Source: Gemmataceae bacterium (lineage in GTDB: Bacteria; Planctomycetota; Planctomycetia; Gemmatales; Gemmataceae). From it: a DNA stretch of 64,000 nt. The DNA lies in contig JANWVV010000006.1 of NCBI GenBank assembly GCA_025055795.1, forward strand, positions 62,001 to 126,000, in the 5' to 3' direction. Made by a program: the position numbers and the translations under genes. Shown one piece after another: positions 47,325 through 57,290 of this stretch; position 1 is the stretch's first letter; each line of letters begins with the position of its first letter. The notes below the pieces were generated by a model. It saw only the letters and a program-made list of their open reading frames with translations, did not search any database and was not told the origin of the DNA.

Positions 47325-48368
47325 ATGGCCATCCCGATTGTTTGTCCGCAGTGTGCTGCCCGTTTAAATGCGCCGGATGTAGCAAGTGGCAAAAAGGTCA
47401 AATGCCCTAAGTGTCAGAGTCTGGTCGACGTACCCGCGGTTCCACCAACTGCACCCAATACGGGCGGTTTTGTCGTAGTCGATACCCCAACTACCTCGGC
47501 CCCCTCTTCAACGCCACCAACTCGCCCGACCCCCGGAGGTTCAGCCCGTCCGCGAGTACAAGCAGCCGCCAACGACGACGATGATGACTACGACACTGAC
47601 GAGCCGACCGGGCGAAAGAAAAAGAAAAAAACGACCGACAGCGATAGTAACCTCATGTTGATTCGCCACATTGTTGGTGGTGTGGTGCTGGTGATCCTGC
47701 TGGGTGTGGCGGGCTACATTTATTACACGAAGTTCTTCGCCCCACGGGATGAGGCCGCTGCTAAAAATCAGAGTGATGATTCCAAGCCGAACGATGGCGT
47801 CCCCCAAAAGCTCATTCCAATTATCCCCGGTGGACCAGTGCCTGGTGGTGTTTCGCTCCCCAAAGGGGGTGGCAAAACCGTCACTCCTGACGGCAAATCG
47901 CCCCAGCAGGGAACCAAAGGAGCCACCCCCCTTGCCACCCCTGCTGGCATTACTATCACCTTTCCGGGACCGGTCCGGCCCTCCCTGGCGTTGACCCGTC
48001 AATTGTTGGAGAACCGGAAACTATCTGGACAAATCCATCGCTGGTCCAAGGAGGAAAATGCCTGCCTGGTGGCCGTGGTTGACCTGCCCCCGGGTATGCC
48101 CACGGATCAAGTTAAGCAACTGCAGGAATCACTTGTCCGTCCCCTGGCCAACCTCGATACGGGCTACCAAGTGGTCCAGACAGATCAGAAAAGTCAGGCG
48201 GGCCACTTATTCGATCGGTACGTGTGCAGAAGACAATCGGACGAGTCCGGTAGAACCATCGAAGTGTGGGTGACGACCAAAGAACAGCACATTGTAATTG
48301 CCCTGGCCGAATACCGGGACGAACAAGGAGCCCAGATCGCCCAACAATTCTTTGCTAGTATTCGTTGA
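47325..48368 (+). CDS. Zinc-ribbon protein with one membrane helix
   Basis: The predicted protein has 347 residues. The N-terminus carries a zinc ribbon (VCPQCAARLNAP and VKCPKCQSLVDVP, two CxxC pairs) typical of planctomycete membrane proteins. A Pro/Thr-rich linker, an acidic run (NDDDDDYDTDE), a Lys run (KKKKK), and one membrane helix (IVGGVVLVILLGVAGYIYYT) follow. The remainder is a periplasmic domain of about 190 residues without a known family. The ATG at 47325 has GGAG nine bases upstream. Function is unknown. Confidence 0.8.
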   Translation: MAIPIVCPQCAARLNAPDVASGKKVKCPKCQSLVDVPAVPPTAPNTGGFVVVDTPTTSAPSSTPPTRPTPGGSARPRVQAAANDDDDDYDTDEPTGRKKKKKTTDSDSNLMLIRHIVGGVVLVILLGVAGYIYYTKFFAPRDEAAAKNQSDDSKPNDGVPQKLIPIIPGGPVPGGVSLPKGGGKTVTPDGKSPQQGTKGATPLATPAGITITFPGPVRPSLALTRQLLENRKLSGQIHRWSKEENACLVAVVDLPPGMPTDQVKQLQESLVRPLANLDTGYQVVQTDQKSQAGHLFDRYVCRRQSDESGRTIEVWVTTKEQHIVIALAEYRDEQGAQIAQQFFASIR

Positions 48369-48539
48369 ACCATCTCCGATCGTTAACGGTTCTTGACCTG
48401 GGCCGTACGAGCAGTAATTAAACAAGCCGCCTTTTCGGTTTTCGATCCTCCACAAGGGGGATATCTCCGGAAGGTATCACAATCCCGAGCACGGCTTGCC
48501 GGTGAAACCACCCCTAAGCTGGACAGGACGCCTTTCCTC

Positions 48540-49412
48540 TTAGGAACCCTGTTCGGCGAGTTGGGCAGCGGCTCTGTGTTCGTCAGGTTTAGCCAGAGTT
48601 GGCGAACCCGCCGTGGACAGGAGCCATAACCAGATCTGGCCTGCGGCGTCGTTTTCGACCGCCACGACTTGACGCCGGATCAACTCGAGCAAAGCCAGAA
48701 ACAACCCAATTAGACGCAAACGGACATAAGGGGGCGTAAAGACGGCGGCAAACGCTACCTTAGCACCGCTAGCCAGTGATTGCACAATCTCGTTTTCGTA
48801 GACCTGTTGCGGGACATCGTCGGCTTGTACAGTCAGACACTCGGTAGGCTGGATCTCGCGTAAAATACGGGCGAACGCTGCTACCAGGTCCCATAGTTCG
48901 ACCGGCCGGATGTGCGTTAGCGGTGTCACCTGTGCGGGCCCCGCGGGTTCCTCCCCCAACCGCGGATAACGGGCCAGTTGGGCCTCGACGCGTCGCTCGA
49001 GTAGTTCGGCCGCTTCCTTGATTTTTCGGTACTCCAGCAGCTGATCGACGAGTTGCTTATGCCCCTCGGCCAGCGAAGCCACGGGCTCCTCCTGCGCGTC
49101 GGCTGTATCAGGTTGCGGTGCGACCAGCAGCCGGCTTTTGATTTCCATGAGGCGGGCGGCCATGACCAGAAACTCGCCGGCCACTTCCAGTTTTAGCAGG
49201 TGCAACTCCTGGAGGGTGTTCAGGAACTCCCGGAACTGTTCGGCAATGCGGGCCAGGGATATTTCCTGAATGTCTAGCTCGTGGTGACGTAACAGGTATA
49301 ACAACAAGTCTAAAGGGCCGTAATAAATGTCAAGGGCGACCTTGAAAATGGGGCAGGCGGACGGACGCACCGCAGGTTCCAATTCCTCTAGTCCTCCGCT
49401 TTGTACGGCCAC
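48540..49412 (-). CDS. scpA: Segregation and condensation protein A
   Basis: This 290-residue kleisin closes the SMC-ScpA-ScpB ring that organises the chromosome. Family blocks are FKVALDIYYGPLDLLLYLLRHHELDIQEISLARI near the N-terminus and EFLVMAARLMEIKSRLL, followed by a divergent middle part. A winged-helix-like C-terminus (LFLALLELIRRQVV) binds the SMC head. The start is a GTG at 49412; an in-frame TTG inside is also possible. ScpB and SMC are not in the window. The genes on both sides, glgC and the zinc-ribbon gene, are functionally unrelated. Confidence 0.9.
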   Translation of the reverse strand: MAVQSGGLEELEPAVRPSACPIFKVALDIYYGPLDLLLYLLRHHELDIQEISLARIAEQFREFLNTLQELHLLKLEVAGEFLVMAARLMEIKSRLLVAPQPDTADAQEEPVASLAEGHKQLVDQLLEYRKIKEAAELLERRVEAQLARYPRLGEEPAGPAQVTPLTHIRPVELWDLVAAFARILREIQPTECLTVQADDVPQQVYENEIVQSLASGAKVAFAAVFTPPYVRLRLIGLFLALLELIRRQVVAVENDAAGQIWLWLLSTAGSPTLAKPDEHRAAAQLAEQGS

Positions 49413-49493
49413 AGCATGCAGTATTCAAAAGCTTGTTCCATTACCACAGTCCGTCGAATCTACGTTCAGGATGGCCTCAGGTGTCAGGGTGCG

Positions 49494-50786
49494 TCACAGA
49501 ACCGTGCCGTCCGGGATGATCGAGCCGCGGGGGATGCAGATGATTCCGTCGCGGATGTAGTACAGCCCGTTGGGGCTGTCGTAGTGCTGACGGCCCTCGC
49601 GGTTGATCAACTGGACGTAACGACCGATACGGCTGTCCTTGTCCAGAATGGCGCGTTCTATGATCGAGCCGTCCCCGATGTTCAGATTGGGGCGCTGTAA
49701 ACGGGCATTTTCCTGCTTCTGGGCTTCCGATTCGTAGGCATCCGAGCCGAGCATCACCGTCTCTCGCAAGACACAATTGCGGCCGATGATGCTACGCACC
49801 CCAACCAGGCTGCGCTCGATCCGTGTTCCCTCACCGATGACGCAACCATCAGCCACCAGACTGTGTTCGAGGACGGCACCATTGATCCGGCTGGCCGGCA
49901 GATTACGCATCCGCGTATAAATCGGACCATCCGGACTGAAAAAGTCAAATGGCGGGTTCGGCTGAGCCAGGGCAATGCTGGCTTCGTGATAGCTTTTAAT
50001 CGTCCCCAGGTCCTCCCAATAGCCGTCGAAAAAGTGGGCCATCATCCGCTTGCTTTTGTAATGGCGGGGGAATACCTCCTTGCCAAAGTCCGTGGCCAGG
50101 GGTCGCGAGGTGAGCACTTCGTATAACACGTCCTTACGGAACAGGTAGATCCCCATGTTGGCCAGATAGTGACGCCGGTTGCAGGGGATGCCGCGGCGTT
50201 CCAGCCAGTCGGCGGGAACATAGTAAGGGGCGCGTTCCTCAGGCGTCTTCGGTTTTTCGACAAAACCGGTAATGCGGTTTTCCGCATCGACGCTGAGCAG
50301 TCCGAAGCCGCTGGTTTGCTCCTCGGTGACAGGAATGGCCGCAAGCGTGACATCGGCATGCGTACTGTTGTGCGTGTCAATCAGATGACGAAAGTCCATA
50401 CGGTAGAGCTGGTCGCCAGAGAGGATCAACACGTCGTCCGGATTTTCCCGTTCGATGTATGGAATGTTTTGTCGGACCGCATCCGCGGTGCCTTGGTACC
50501 AATCGGTGCTCTCGTTGGTCTGCTGAGCAGCCAGAATTTCCACGAATCCCTGACTGAACATGTCAAATTTGTACGTGTTGGCGATGTGCCGGTGCAAACT
50601 GACAGACAGAAATTGAGTCAGCACATAGATCGATTTCAGACCACTATTAATGCAGTTGGAAATGGGGATATCGATCAGACGGTATTTGCCACCTACAGGC
50701 ACCGCCGGTTTGGAACGGGACCGGGTCAGCGGATATAAACGGGTTCCTCGACCGCCACCAAGAATCAAGGCCAAAACTTTGCGCAT
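49494..50786 (-). CDS. glgC: Glucose-1-phosphate adenylyltransferase
   Basis: This 430-residue enzyme makes ADP-glucose for glycogen synthesis. The nucleotide-binding start is ALILGGGRGTRLYPLT, followed by KPAVPVGGKYRLIDIPISNC, the catalytic LSGDQLYRMDF, a GFVEKPKTPEER sugar-binding block and ANMGIYLF. The C-terminal third forms a left-handed beta-helix (SLVADGCVIGEGTRIERSL). Size and motifs are those of classical bacterial GlgC. The ATG at 50786 begins the conserved region. Neighbours do not include other glycogen genes. Confidence 0.95.
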   Translation of the reverse strand: MRKVLALILGGGRGTRLYPLTRSRSKPAVPVGGKYRLIDIPISNCINSGLKSIYVLTQFLSVSLHRHIANTYKFDMFSQGFVEILAAQQTNESTDWYQGTADAVRQNIPYIERENPDDVLILSGDQLYRMDFRHLIDTHNSTHADVTLAAIPVTEEQTSGFGLLSVDAENRITGFVEKPKTPEERAPYYVPADWLERRGIPCNRRHYLANMGIYLFRKDVLYEVLTSRPLATDFGKEVFPRHYKSKRMMAHFFDGYWEDLGTIKSYHEASIALAQPNPPFDFFSPDGPIYTRMRNLPASRINGAVLEHSLVADGCVIGEGTRIERSLVGVRSIIGRNCVLRETVMLGSDAYESEAQKQENARLQRPNLNIGDGSIIERAILDKDSRIGRYVQLINREGRQHYDSPNGLYYIRDGIICIPRGSIIPDGTVL

Positions 50787-51185
50787 GGTCCGCAACTCGT
50801 CGCCATATACAGGAAGGGCCACCCACCCGAATGATACGGATATTTCTAGCAGCTTCCTTGGCCAATGCTACGCCTCACCCCTAGCGGATGCAAGCATATC
50901 GGCTCAGCTAGAGTCTTTTTCAGTCCGGCAATTCGCCCAGGATCAGACCGGCATCTTACAATCCACACACTCGAGCACAAGCAGGCAAACCACACCGTGG
51001 CACTCCAGGCACATGGGCACAACCTTAAGCTACCAAAAAATGGACGGCCAGAAGACCCCTGTGTTGATTTCTTAGAAACCCGCCTTATGTTATCGACAAG
51101 TGACAGGGGGCTGGCGGATAAAGGGAACCGTGGCTGTCCCCCCGTCTAGCTCCGAAGACCATTTTTTACAAAAAGGAAATGTCCT
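50787..51185. other. Intergenic region, no feature seen
   Basis: 399 bases between the divergent glgC and the secreted-protein gene at 51186. The only evident signal is the AAGGA ribosome-binding site before 51186. Overlapping short ORFs in this stretch are not protein-like. Confidence 0.4.
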
Positions 51186-51758
51186 ATGGTTCGTCTGCCC
51201 CTTTGTATCGCGGCTTGGCTTGCCCTAGTTGGCGCGACTGTTGTTAGAGCAGATGATCATCCCTATGCCAAGGTCCGGGTCGGAGACTATGCAACCTACG
51301 CCGTGCAGATGAAGGTGGGGGAACTGACGCTGCAAGGCACGACGACACAGACGGTAACGGCACGGACGGATAAGGAAGTGACCGTCAAGATTACAGGTAA
51401 AATCCAGTTCATGGGTAACGAGCAACCCATTCCACCCCAGGAGCAGAAGATCGATTTGACGCAGCCGTACGATCCGACTCGTTTCAGCGGTCCGTTGCCC
51501 ATGGGGGCCCAGGTTCAAGTGGATAAGGGGAAAGAGGGCAAGGAGAAAGTCAGTCTCGCTGGCAAAAGCTACAACTGCACCTGGACCGAGTACAAGGTCA
51601 ATACTAAGGCAGCGGGGGTCGCCTTTGAGGCAAACGTCAAGGTATGGATGTCACCCGAGGTCCCCCTGGGTATGGTGAAAATGTCCATGACCAGCAATCA
51701 GGGCCCCCAGAAGATGCAGATGACCATGGAATTGAAAGAAACAGGTCAGAACAAATAG
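51186..51758 (+). CDS. Secreted protein of unknown function
   Basis: This protein has 190 residues. The ATG at 51186 has AAGGA eight bases upstream. A signal peptide covers residues 1-22 (LPLCIAAWLALVGATVVRA). The mature part is a beta-rich domain with alternating Thr and Val residues (TLQGTTTQTVTARTDKEVTV) and a Lys/Glu turn. It ends in a strand rich in Met, KMQMTMELKE. No known domain was recognised. It may be a periplasmic lipocalin-like or carrier fold, but this is speculation. Confidence 0.7.
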   Translation: MVRLPLCIAAWLALVGATVVRADDHPYAKVRVGDYATYAVQMKVGELTLQGTTTQTVTARTDKEVTVKITGKIQFMGNEQPIPPQEQKIDLTQPYDPTRFSGPLPMGAQVQVDKGKEGKEKVSLAGKSYNCTWTEYKVNTKAAGVAFEANVKVWMSPEVPLGMVKMSMTSNQGPQKMQMTMELKETGQNK

Positions 51759-51842
51759 TTGTTCACAGGGCCCGGACAAATCCATGGACGGTCCAAATCC
51801 CGCCATAGCATGTAATTCTGCTCAGCAACAACACTTTAACCT

Positions 51843-52088
51843 TTAGTAGCCTTGTCCAGTGGCAAGTGGACCGGCAGCATCAGGGGCGGGAGTATCCACA
51901 CCGGTTTTCACCTTAGGCGGGACAGCACTGGAAGCAGGGGTGGAAGGATACGGGTTAGTCAAAGGGGGCATGGCGTAATCGCCTGGGTGGTAACCGCAAT
52001 CGTGTTTACCGCCAATGTGGTGGCAGCCAAAACCCGGAAACAAACCACTCAGGCCGCAGATGATAATCGCTAGCCAAGATCGGTTCAT
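51843..52088 (-). CDS. Small putative lipoprotein
   Basis: The predicted protein has 81 residues. The N-terminus is hydrophobic and ends in FPGFGCHH, a lipobox-like site with Cys at residue 21. The mature part is short, with His/Gly/Cys clusters (HHIGGKHDCGYHPGDY) and a Pro/Ser/Thr tail. The frame is open upstream to 52154, but the ATG at 52088 begins the signal sequence. The role is unknown. The His and Cys content could mean metal binding. Confidence 0.6.
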   Translation of the reverse strand: MNRSWLAIIICGLSGLFPGFGCHHIGGKHDCGYHPGDYAMPPLTNPYPSTPASSAVPPKVKTGVDTPAPDAAGPLATGQGY

Positions 52089-52571
52089 GACTATCCCATC
52101 CCTGGGTTGTACGGGTTCATCCTTCCTGAGGGGAAGGGGGAATGCCGCGTTCAAAAGCCGGGCTTGGCCGCCGGAGATTCCCGTCGATCAACTGCGACAG
52201 CAACCACCGACGGCGGCCCGAGAGGGTGAGACGCAGTAGCCGCCGGACCGGCGGACCACTACGGAGGACCGGGATGGCTTCCGCTTTCCTACTTCCACCA
52301 ACCCGGTATTGCTTTCTATCGGTCAGCGGTTTGCCTCGCTTCACCCTTTTTCCCATTTGGCACTTTAACCAACCCCACTCTGGAGGGACGACTGATGGGG
52401 CCTCGCAGGGAGCCATACCCACTACTCATTCATATATCGACACGATTAATACCGAGCGTATCAGCTTAGTATGATGACCACGGGAAGACGCGGAACAAAC
52501 AGCCGTCTATCATCACATACCAAAGAATGTAATTGAGCGGATATCAGGCGTGCTAAGCTAAAGGAGCATGC
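52089..52571. other. Intergenic region with a GC hairpin
   Basis: 483 bases. A perfect 7-bp inverted repeat with a one-base spacer, CCGCCGG-A-CCGGCGG, lies at 52240-52254. A minus-strand ORF (52117-52356 from an internal ATG) is rich in Arg and could encode a small basic protein, but it is too weak to call. GGAG at 52562-52565 is the ribosome-binding site of the next gene. Confidence 0.4.
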
Positions 52572-53264
52572 ATGGATGCTATCATCTTGGCGGCGGGTCA
52601 GGGCACTCGTCTGCGCCCTCACACACTCACCAAGCCCAAGCCATTGCTTCCCGTCCAAGGACGGCCCATCCTGGACTGGTTGCTCGCCGCTTTACCACCG
52701 ATCAACCAGCTAGTGGTTGTCGTCCATTACCTGGCCGAGCAGATTGTAGAATATCTACAGCAACAAAGCCACGTCTCCCACTGGACCACGGTGTATCAGG
52801 AACAGCCACGAGGTACCGGCCACGCCCTGATGTGTTGCCGGCAAAAGATCGATTCGGAGCGATTCCTGGTTCTGAATGGTGACGATCTGATCGGAGTAGC
52901 GGATCTGGCTCGATTGATCGCCGTGCCCCAGGGTCTTCTGGTTCATCCCGTCGACACACCTCAGGCCTATGGTATCGTCTTCCGACGAAGCGACGGTACG
53001 TTGGAACGGCTGGTGGAAAAACCGGCAGGTCTGGCTCCTCCGCAATGGGCCAACATCGGAGCCTATCTTTTACCGCGGACGGTTTTTGACCTGACCTTAC
53101 CCCTTTCGCCGCGGGGAGAATACGAAATTACCGATGCTGTCAGTCAGCTTGCCAAATGCCAACCATTCTATGTCGTGGAAGCCCAGCACTGGCTGCCTAT
53201 TGGTACACCTGAGCAATGGGAAAAGGCTCAAACGGCTGATCTACGGGCATTTTCCCGTAGTTAA
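52572..53264 (+). CDS. Sugar nucleotidyltransferase
   Basis: This 230-residue protein has an NTP_transferase fold. It begins with the signature MDAIILAAGQGTRLRPHTLT and KPKPLLPVQGRPILDWLL, followed by QEQPRGTGHAL, VLNGDDLIG (catalytic metal Asp) and LVEKPAG. It activates a sugar phosphate with a nucleotide, probably as a UDP-, dTDP- or GDP-sugar. It has no C-terminal beta-helix, so it is not GlmU or GlgC. The ATG has GGAG five bases upstream. It is convergent with purF; the sugar is not determined. Confidence 0.88.
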   Translation: MDAIILAAGQGTRLRPHTLTKPKPLLPVQGRPILDWLLAALPPINQLVVVVHYLAEQIVEYLQQQSHVSHWTTVYQEQPRGTGHALMCCRQKIDSERFLVLNGDDLIGVADLARLIAVPQGLLVHPVDTPQAYGIVFRRSDGTLERLVEKPAGLAPPQWANIGAYLLPRTVFDLTLPLSPRGEYEITDAVSQLAKCQPFYVVEAQHWLPIGTPEQWEKAQTADLRAFSRS

Positions 53265-53342
53265 TCTGGGCCGGTATCTGGCATTTCACCTCTCTGCACC
53301 AGAGGCAAAGCGAGGAAAGTTATCGGGAGGAATTCGTGCGTT

Positions 53343-54962
53343 TCAGTGCGGGTGAGTAGATGGGACAGAGGGGAGGCGGTCGGTCAAATCGGGTTGCTCG
53401 TAAGTGCGTCCATTGGCACCTGGACACTCACGGCGTCGTACGGCCAATTGGTACAGTTGTTGTCCCGAGGGAGTGGGATAATGAGCGGTAACGCACGCCA
53501 GGCAGAGTTTGTCCGGGGGGAGCCCGATACAGCGGGCCACGGCCTCGACGGGCAGATAAAGGAGCGAGTCGGCCCCTAATTCTTGGGCCATGGCTTGTTG
53601 TTCTTCCCAAGTCGGAGACGGGCCACGCAGAAAACGCGGAGCGAATAACTCGCCCACTGTGCTCATGTCGATGCCGTAAAAACAGGGAGCAATAATGGGC
53701 GGACAGGCAACCCGGACGTGGATTTCCCGTGCACCCCCTTGCTGCCGCAAATGATGGAGCAGGCTTTTCAGCGTCGTACTCCGTACGATGGAGTCTTCTA
53801 CCAGGAGCACCCGTTTGCCGGATAGCACCTCGCGTAAGGGCGTGAACTTGAGACGCACTTTGTCAGCTCGGTTATCGCCCTCAATGAACGTCCGGCCGAC
53901 GTAGCGATTGCGGATCAAGCCCTCGACCGAGCGTAATCCCAGGGCGAACGCCATGGCATCGGCCGCCGCCTTGCCAGTGTCCGGAACAGGTACCACAATC
54001 GTATCGGCTGGATCCAAAGGCACACGCTGCAGGGCCCGTTCTTGACGGGCCAATTCTTCCCCCAACCGGGCCCGGGTCAGATAAACGCTGCGTTCGTCCA
54101 GGGTGCTGGCAACATTGGCAAAATAAACCCATTCGAAAAAGCAATGAGCCGATCGACCCGAACTGGCGTACTGATGTAGCGTCAATTCTCCATTGTGAAT
54201 GAGGATCAGTTCACCTGGCTGCAAGGATTGAATGTGCCGGAAACCCAGGTTCTGCAGGGCAACGCTTTCGCTAGCAGCAGCAAAGACGGGGCCATCCAGA
54301 GCATAACACAACGGACGCAGTCCCAACGGATCCCGCAGCACGACCATATCGCCTAGGGCGTTCAGAAAGACAATGTTGTATGCGCCATCGAATTTTTGGG
54401 CCAAACGGCTGAAAACCCGAATCAGATCCGGTCGGTCGTCGCCACGTAACTCGTGGGCTATGTAGTGCAAGATGACTTCGGTGTCGTTGTTACGGGTGAG
54501 ATGATAGTCGTGATTGGCCAATAACTGACGGCGTAACTCTGTGAAGTTGGTCAGTTGTCCGTTAAAAGCGAAGGCGAACCATTTCCATTTACAGCCGTGC
54601 CGACGTTCGAAGGGTTGGGCGTAGCGACGGTCGGTGGCACCGCAGGTGGCATAGCGGGTATGACCGATGGCCGCCCGGCCCGCATATTCCTCCATGATGC
54701 TGGTATATTTGTGCGGATGATTAAGTCGAAAGGCCTCGATAACTGTCCCTACTTCCTTGTACGTGTCGAGCAACTGGTCCCGCTGCGGGTGGTAGCTGGT
54801 CATGCCCGCGGCCAATTGGCCCCGATTCTGCAAATCCAGGAGCATACGAGGCATCAGCCGGGAAAGCTGATCCGGATCACCGGGCCAGACGGACGAACGC
54901 TCTGCACGGCCGGGCAGATAATAGAGTGCCGCGATACCACATTCGTGTTGTAACTCTTCCAT
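53343..54962 (-). CDS. purF: Amidophosphoribosyltransferase
   Basis: This 539-residue enzyme performs the first committed step of purine synthesis. The glutaminase domain starts with [10 protein letters not shown]-like sequence ([13 protein letters not shown]); the nucleophilic Cys is at residue 8, so a short propeptide would be removed. The PRPP-binding motif is [27 protein letters not shown] and [10 protein letters not shown] are typical glutaminase blocks. It is slightly longer than B. subtilis PurF because of an N-terminal insert ([13 protein letters not shown]). The ATG at 54962 is preferred over the upstream frame opening at 55004. No other purine gene is adjacent. Confidence 0.93.
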   Translation of the reverse strand: MEELQHECGIAALYYLPGRAERSSVWPGDPDQLSRLMPRMLLDLQNRGQLAAGMTSYHPQRDQLLDTYKEVGTVIEAFRLNHPHKYTSIMEEYAGRAAIGHTRYATCGATDRRYAQPFERRHGCKWKWFAFAFNGQLTNFTELRRQLLANHDYHLTRNNDTEVILHYIAHELRGDDRPDLIRVFSRLAQKFDGAYNIVFLNALGDMVVLRDPLGLRPLCYALDGPVFAAASESVALQNLGFRHIQSLQPGELILIHNGELTLHQYASSGRSAHCFFEWVYFANVASTLDERSVYLTRARLGEELARQERALQRVPLDPADTIVVPVPDTGKAAADAMAFALGLRSVEGLIRNRYVGRTFIEGDNRADKVRLKFTPLREVLSGKRVLLVEDSIVRSTTLKSLLHHLRQQGGAREIHVRVACPPIIAPCFYGIDMSTVGELFAPRFLRGPSPTWEEQQAMAQELGADSLLYLPVEAVARCIGLPPDKLCLACVTAHYPTPSGQQLYQLAVRRRECPGANGRTYEQPDLTDRLPSVPSTHPH

Positions 54963-55548
54963 GCCTCGCCGGCCCACGCTCCTGAGTTTGGCTATTGCCA
55001 GCACTACTATCTCATTCTATCGACACCGACTCTCCCTGCCAGCGACCCATCCTGAGAGGGTTTTGCCATTGCTCTCGCCGACTCAAACAGCCGATTCGGA
55101 CAGTATCGTCCGTAATCCCGCTCCCATGTATAACACTAATCAAAATGTGTCTAATCCTCTTTGTCACGGTGTTCGCTGGATAAACTCCGAGGAAAAGGCT
55201 GCAAAGATCACCTTAAAAACTAGTACGCTAGGGATTTTGGTTATGCCGCCGCGTTGCCAACTGCTCAGCCTTTGCAGCCACCAATATCAGCAAAATGCAC
55301 AGTTTCTTGATCAGACGATCAATTTGCACAATCAAAGGCCGGGCCTATTTCGTCAAATAAAAAGAGGAGTTCTGCTCTGAAACTATGAATATGAAATTAT
55401 GTGGAGCAATTTTGCCAATGAATGAGCAAAACCTACCACTATCGTTGCAGGTGGGGATTAAGCACTGGCGATAACCTTTGTTCCTCAAGCCACATTCGTA
55501 CTGTGTCTGACATCGAAAGACGAAACGTCCTGATAAGGAGCTCAACCC
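54963..55548. other. Intergenic region between divergent genes, no feature seen
   Basis: 586 bases upstream of purF (minus) and the secreted-protein gene at 55549 (plus). It presumably holds both promoters. No hairpin or riboswitch pattern was recognised, including no convincing purine riboswitch core. Confidence 0.4.
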
Positions 55549-56322
55549 ATGTCCGAACTGTGTATGGTGGTTGTTCCGCGGCACCGGAAGCCTCAAGCGG
55601 GCCCCGTTCTACTACCGCGCCTTGCGATGATGGTCTTCGTGGTCGTCGCCTGTGTTTTCTTCGGCGGAAGACAATCACTGCAAGGGCAGTTACAGGCGGA
55701 TGAAGGAACTGTCGTAGCAAAATCTTCACAGTCGCAGTTCAAGACGGAGTCCCAAGAGGGTAAAGTCATCGCACCGGCTGATCAGAAGCCAAAACTACCC
55801 GTACGTTTACTCCTCAAGGGGAAAACGGAATATACGTTAGATACCGGTACACTTTCTCCGGCGGAGTATCGTAAAAAGTTGGAGGAGGCCGCTCAGGCCG
55901 GCCGGCCCCTTGCGACACCGGCCGTCGATCTGACGGTGGAAATTACCAACGTCAGTGACAAAGCCATACAAATCTGGACCAGTGGCGATCCGGTCAGACT
56001 CATTTTGAAGCTCGAGGGGTCCGGTGCTCTCAATCTGACACCACCCCTGCTTTTCACGCGAGAGTTCCGGCTGCCCAAGGCAGACACGCTGGAAGCGGGC
56101 CGATCGATCTCGTTCCGCATTACCGAGCTGACCAGCGGTTTCCGAGGCCGCTCCCACTTTGCCTACTGGAGCGAACCAGGCGAATACAAATTGATTGCCG
56201 AATTCAGTACCGGCATTAAACCCCCTCCGCCGGGCAGCATGGAAGCAATGGATGGCTTCGGTAATGTCCAACTACAGAGTGAACCGTTGAAGATCATCGT
56301 CCGTAAAAAATCCGTTCCGTGA
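55549..56322 (+). CDS. Secreted or membrane-anchored protein of unknown function
   Basis: The predicted protein has 257 residues. AAGGAG lies eight bases before the ATG. One hydrophobic segment (LAMMVFVVVACVFFGG at residues 26-41) is either an uncleaved signal anchor or a long signal peptide. The mature domain is mainly beta (LTVEITNVSDKAIQIW, LILKLEGSG, AYWSEPGEYKLIAEF), similar in style to extracellular domains of the Ig or intracellular proteinase inhibitor (BsuPI) type. No family was assigned. A strong GC hairpin follows at 56398. Confidence 0.7.
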   Translation: MSELCMVVVPRHRKPQAGPVLLPRLAMMVFVVVACVFFGGRQSLQGQLQADEGTVVAKSSQSQFKTESQEGKVIAPADQKPKLPVRLLLKGKTEYTLDTGTLSPAEYRKKLEEAAQAGRPLATPAVDLTVEITNVSDKAIQIWTSGDPVRLILKLEGSGALNLTPPLLFTREFRLPKADTLEAGRSISFRITELTSGFRGRSHFAYWSEPGEYKLIAEFSTGIKPPPPGSMEAMDGFGNVQLQSEPLKIIVRKKSVP

Positions 56323-56397
56323 AACGACAGAGGTACCAGACTGATCAGTCCCATTGCGGAACAATCACCCCTACCCCTAGTCGAGCTATGAAACACG

Positions 56398-56432
56398 CCA
56401 CCGCCGTGGTGACAGCGGTATCACGGCGGTGG
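56398..56432 (+). terminator. GC-rich hairpin behind the secreted-protein gene
   Basis: The arms CACCGCCGTG (56399-56408) and CACGGCGGTG (56422-56431) pair perfectly, and the loop of 13 bases can extend the stem with G-T pairs. It lies about 75 bases after the stop codon. No T-run follows, so it would act as a non-canonical terminator or a 3-prime stabiliser. Confidence 0.5.
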
Positions 56433-56597
56433 AGGTTGATTCGGTAACTAGCCGGCAATTTGGATACGGTGTGCTGCCGAGGTTGTTCGATCAGCCAATC
56501 AGCTCTGCCAAAACTTGGGTTGCTGTAGCCAAGGTACGGTCACATTTTCGCGAGCATTGTTATCAGTAATTTCGATCAAGCATTCGGTCGCTGCAAG

Positions 56598-57020
56598 TCA
56601 CCATCCCGGTATACTTTCCACACGGGTGAGCCAACCCTGGCATTCCAACTGTCGGGCTACGCTATTCGCTTCCAGGCGAGTGTCATAGCGGCCATAGACC
56701 CGCCAAGGGGTTCCCCAGCCAGGACGAACGTATACGACGAAGTCCCGACCGAGACGTGGCGTTCCCGTTACAGGTGGTGGAACTAATGGCGTAGGAACCA
56801 CCGGACCTACCAACGGCGGGGGTATGACCGGGTTCACGGGTGGTACGGGCGGCACAGGGGGAACAGGGGGGACTCCCCACGGAGCCAACGGTACAGTGGG
56901 CGGTAGGGAATAAGAATATACTTGTGGATGAACCACGACGGACGGCGGATGAGCCTTTGCAGGCAAGCTACTCGCAACGGTAACTACACCAACGCTGATC
57001 AGAACACCGAGGCGATTCAT
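56598..57020 (-). CDS. Secreted Pro-rich small protein
   Basis: The predicted protein has 140 residues. The ATG at 57020 follows GAGGG. Residues 1-22 are a signal peptide (GVLISVGVVTVASSLPAKA). A Pro/Val repeat region follows (PPVPPVPPVPPVNPVIPPP). The C-terminal 55 residues form a small domain (FVVYVRPGWGTPWRVYGRYD, then an amphipathic helix and WLTRVESIPGW) that resembles a short SPOR-like or RNP-like fold, but this is tentative. Function is unknown. Confidence 0.7.
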   Translation of the reverse strand: MNRLGVLISVGVVTVASSLPAKAHPPSVVVHPQVYSYSLPPTVPLAPWGVPPVPPVPPVPPVNPVIPPPLVGPVVPTPLVPPPVTGTPRLGRDFVVYVRPGWGTPWRVYGRYDTRLEANSVARQLECQGWLTRVESIPGW

Positions 57021-57290
57021 GGTTGTTCCCTCGAAGAAATCTATGGGTCCGATGCACCTTTCATTCAAGAAACGCCAACACGGTGCCGAACTTGCACAGA
57101 ATAGGGTGCAAAAAGCGAAGGCACGAATGGAAAAAGCTGACCTTTTACCCCATTAAAAAATAATCGGTTACTAATAAACGGCCGGGTGAAACCACAATAA
57201 TGAACAGATAGCCATACCCGATCCGGACAGAGAAAAAGAGGGGTTTGGCAAGGCACAGTTCATGCATGGGACCTATGCTGGGGCTAATTG

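Noticed and set aside
52117-52422. Minus-strand ORF of 101 codons upstream of the small lipoprotein
   Set aside because: Arg- and Pro-rich, no ribosome-binding site seen, and an equally long ORF exists on the other strand. Support is too weak to call a gene.
54963-55548. Purine riboswitch or other RNA leader upstream of purF
   Set aside because: No conserved purine-aptamer core or paired stems could be identified by eye.
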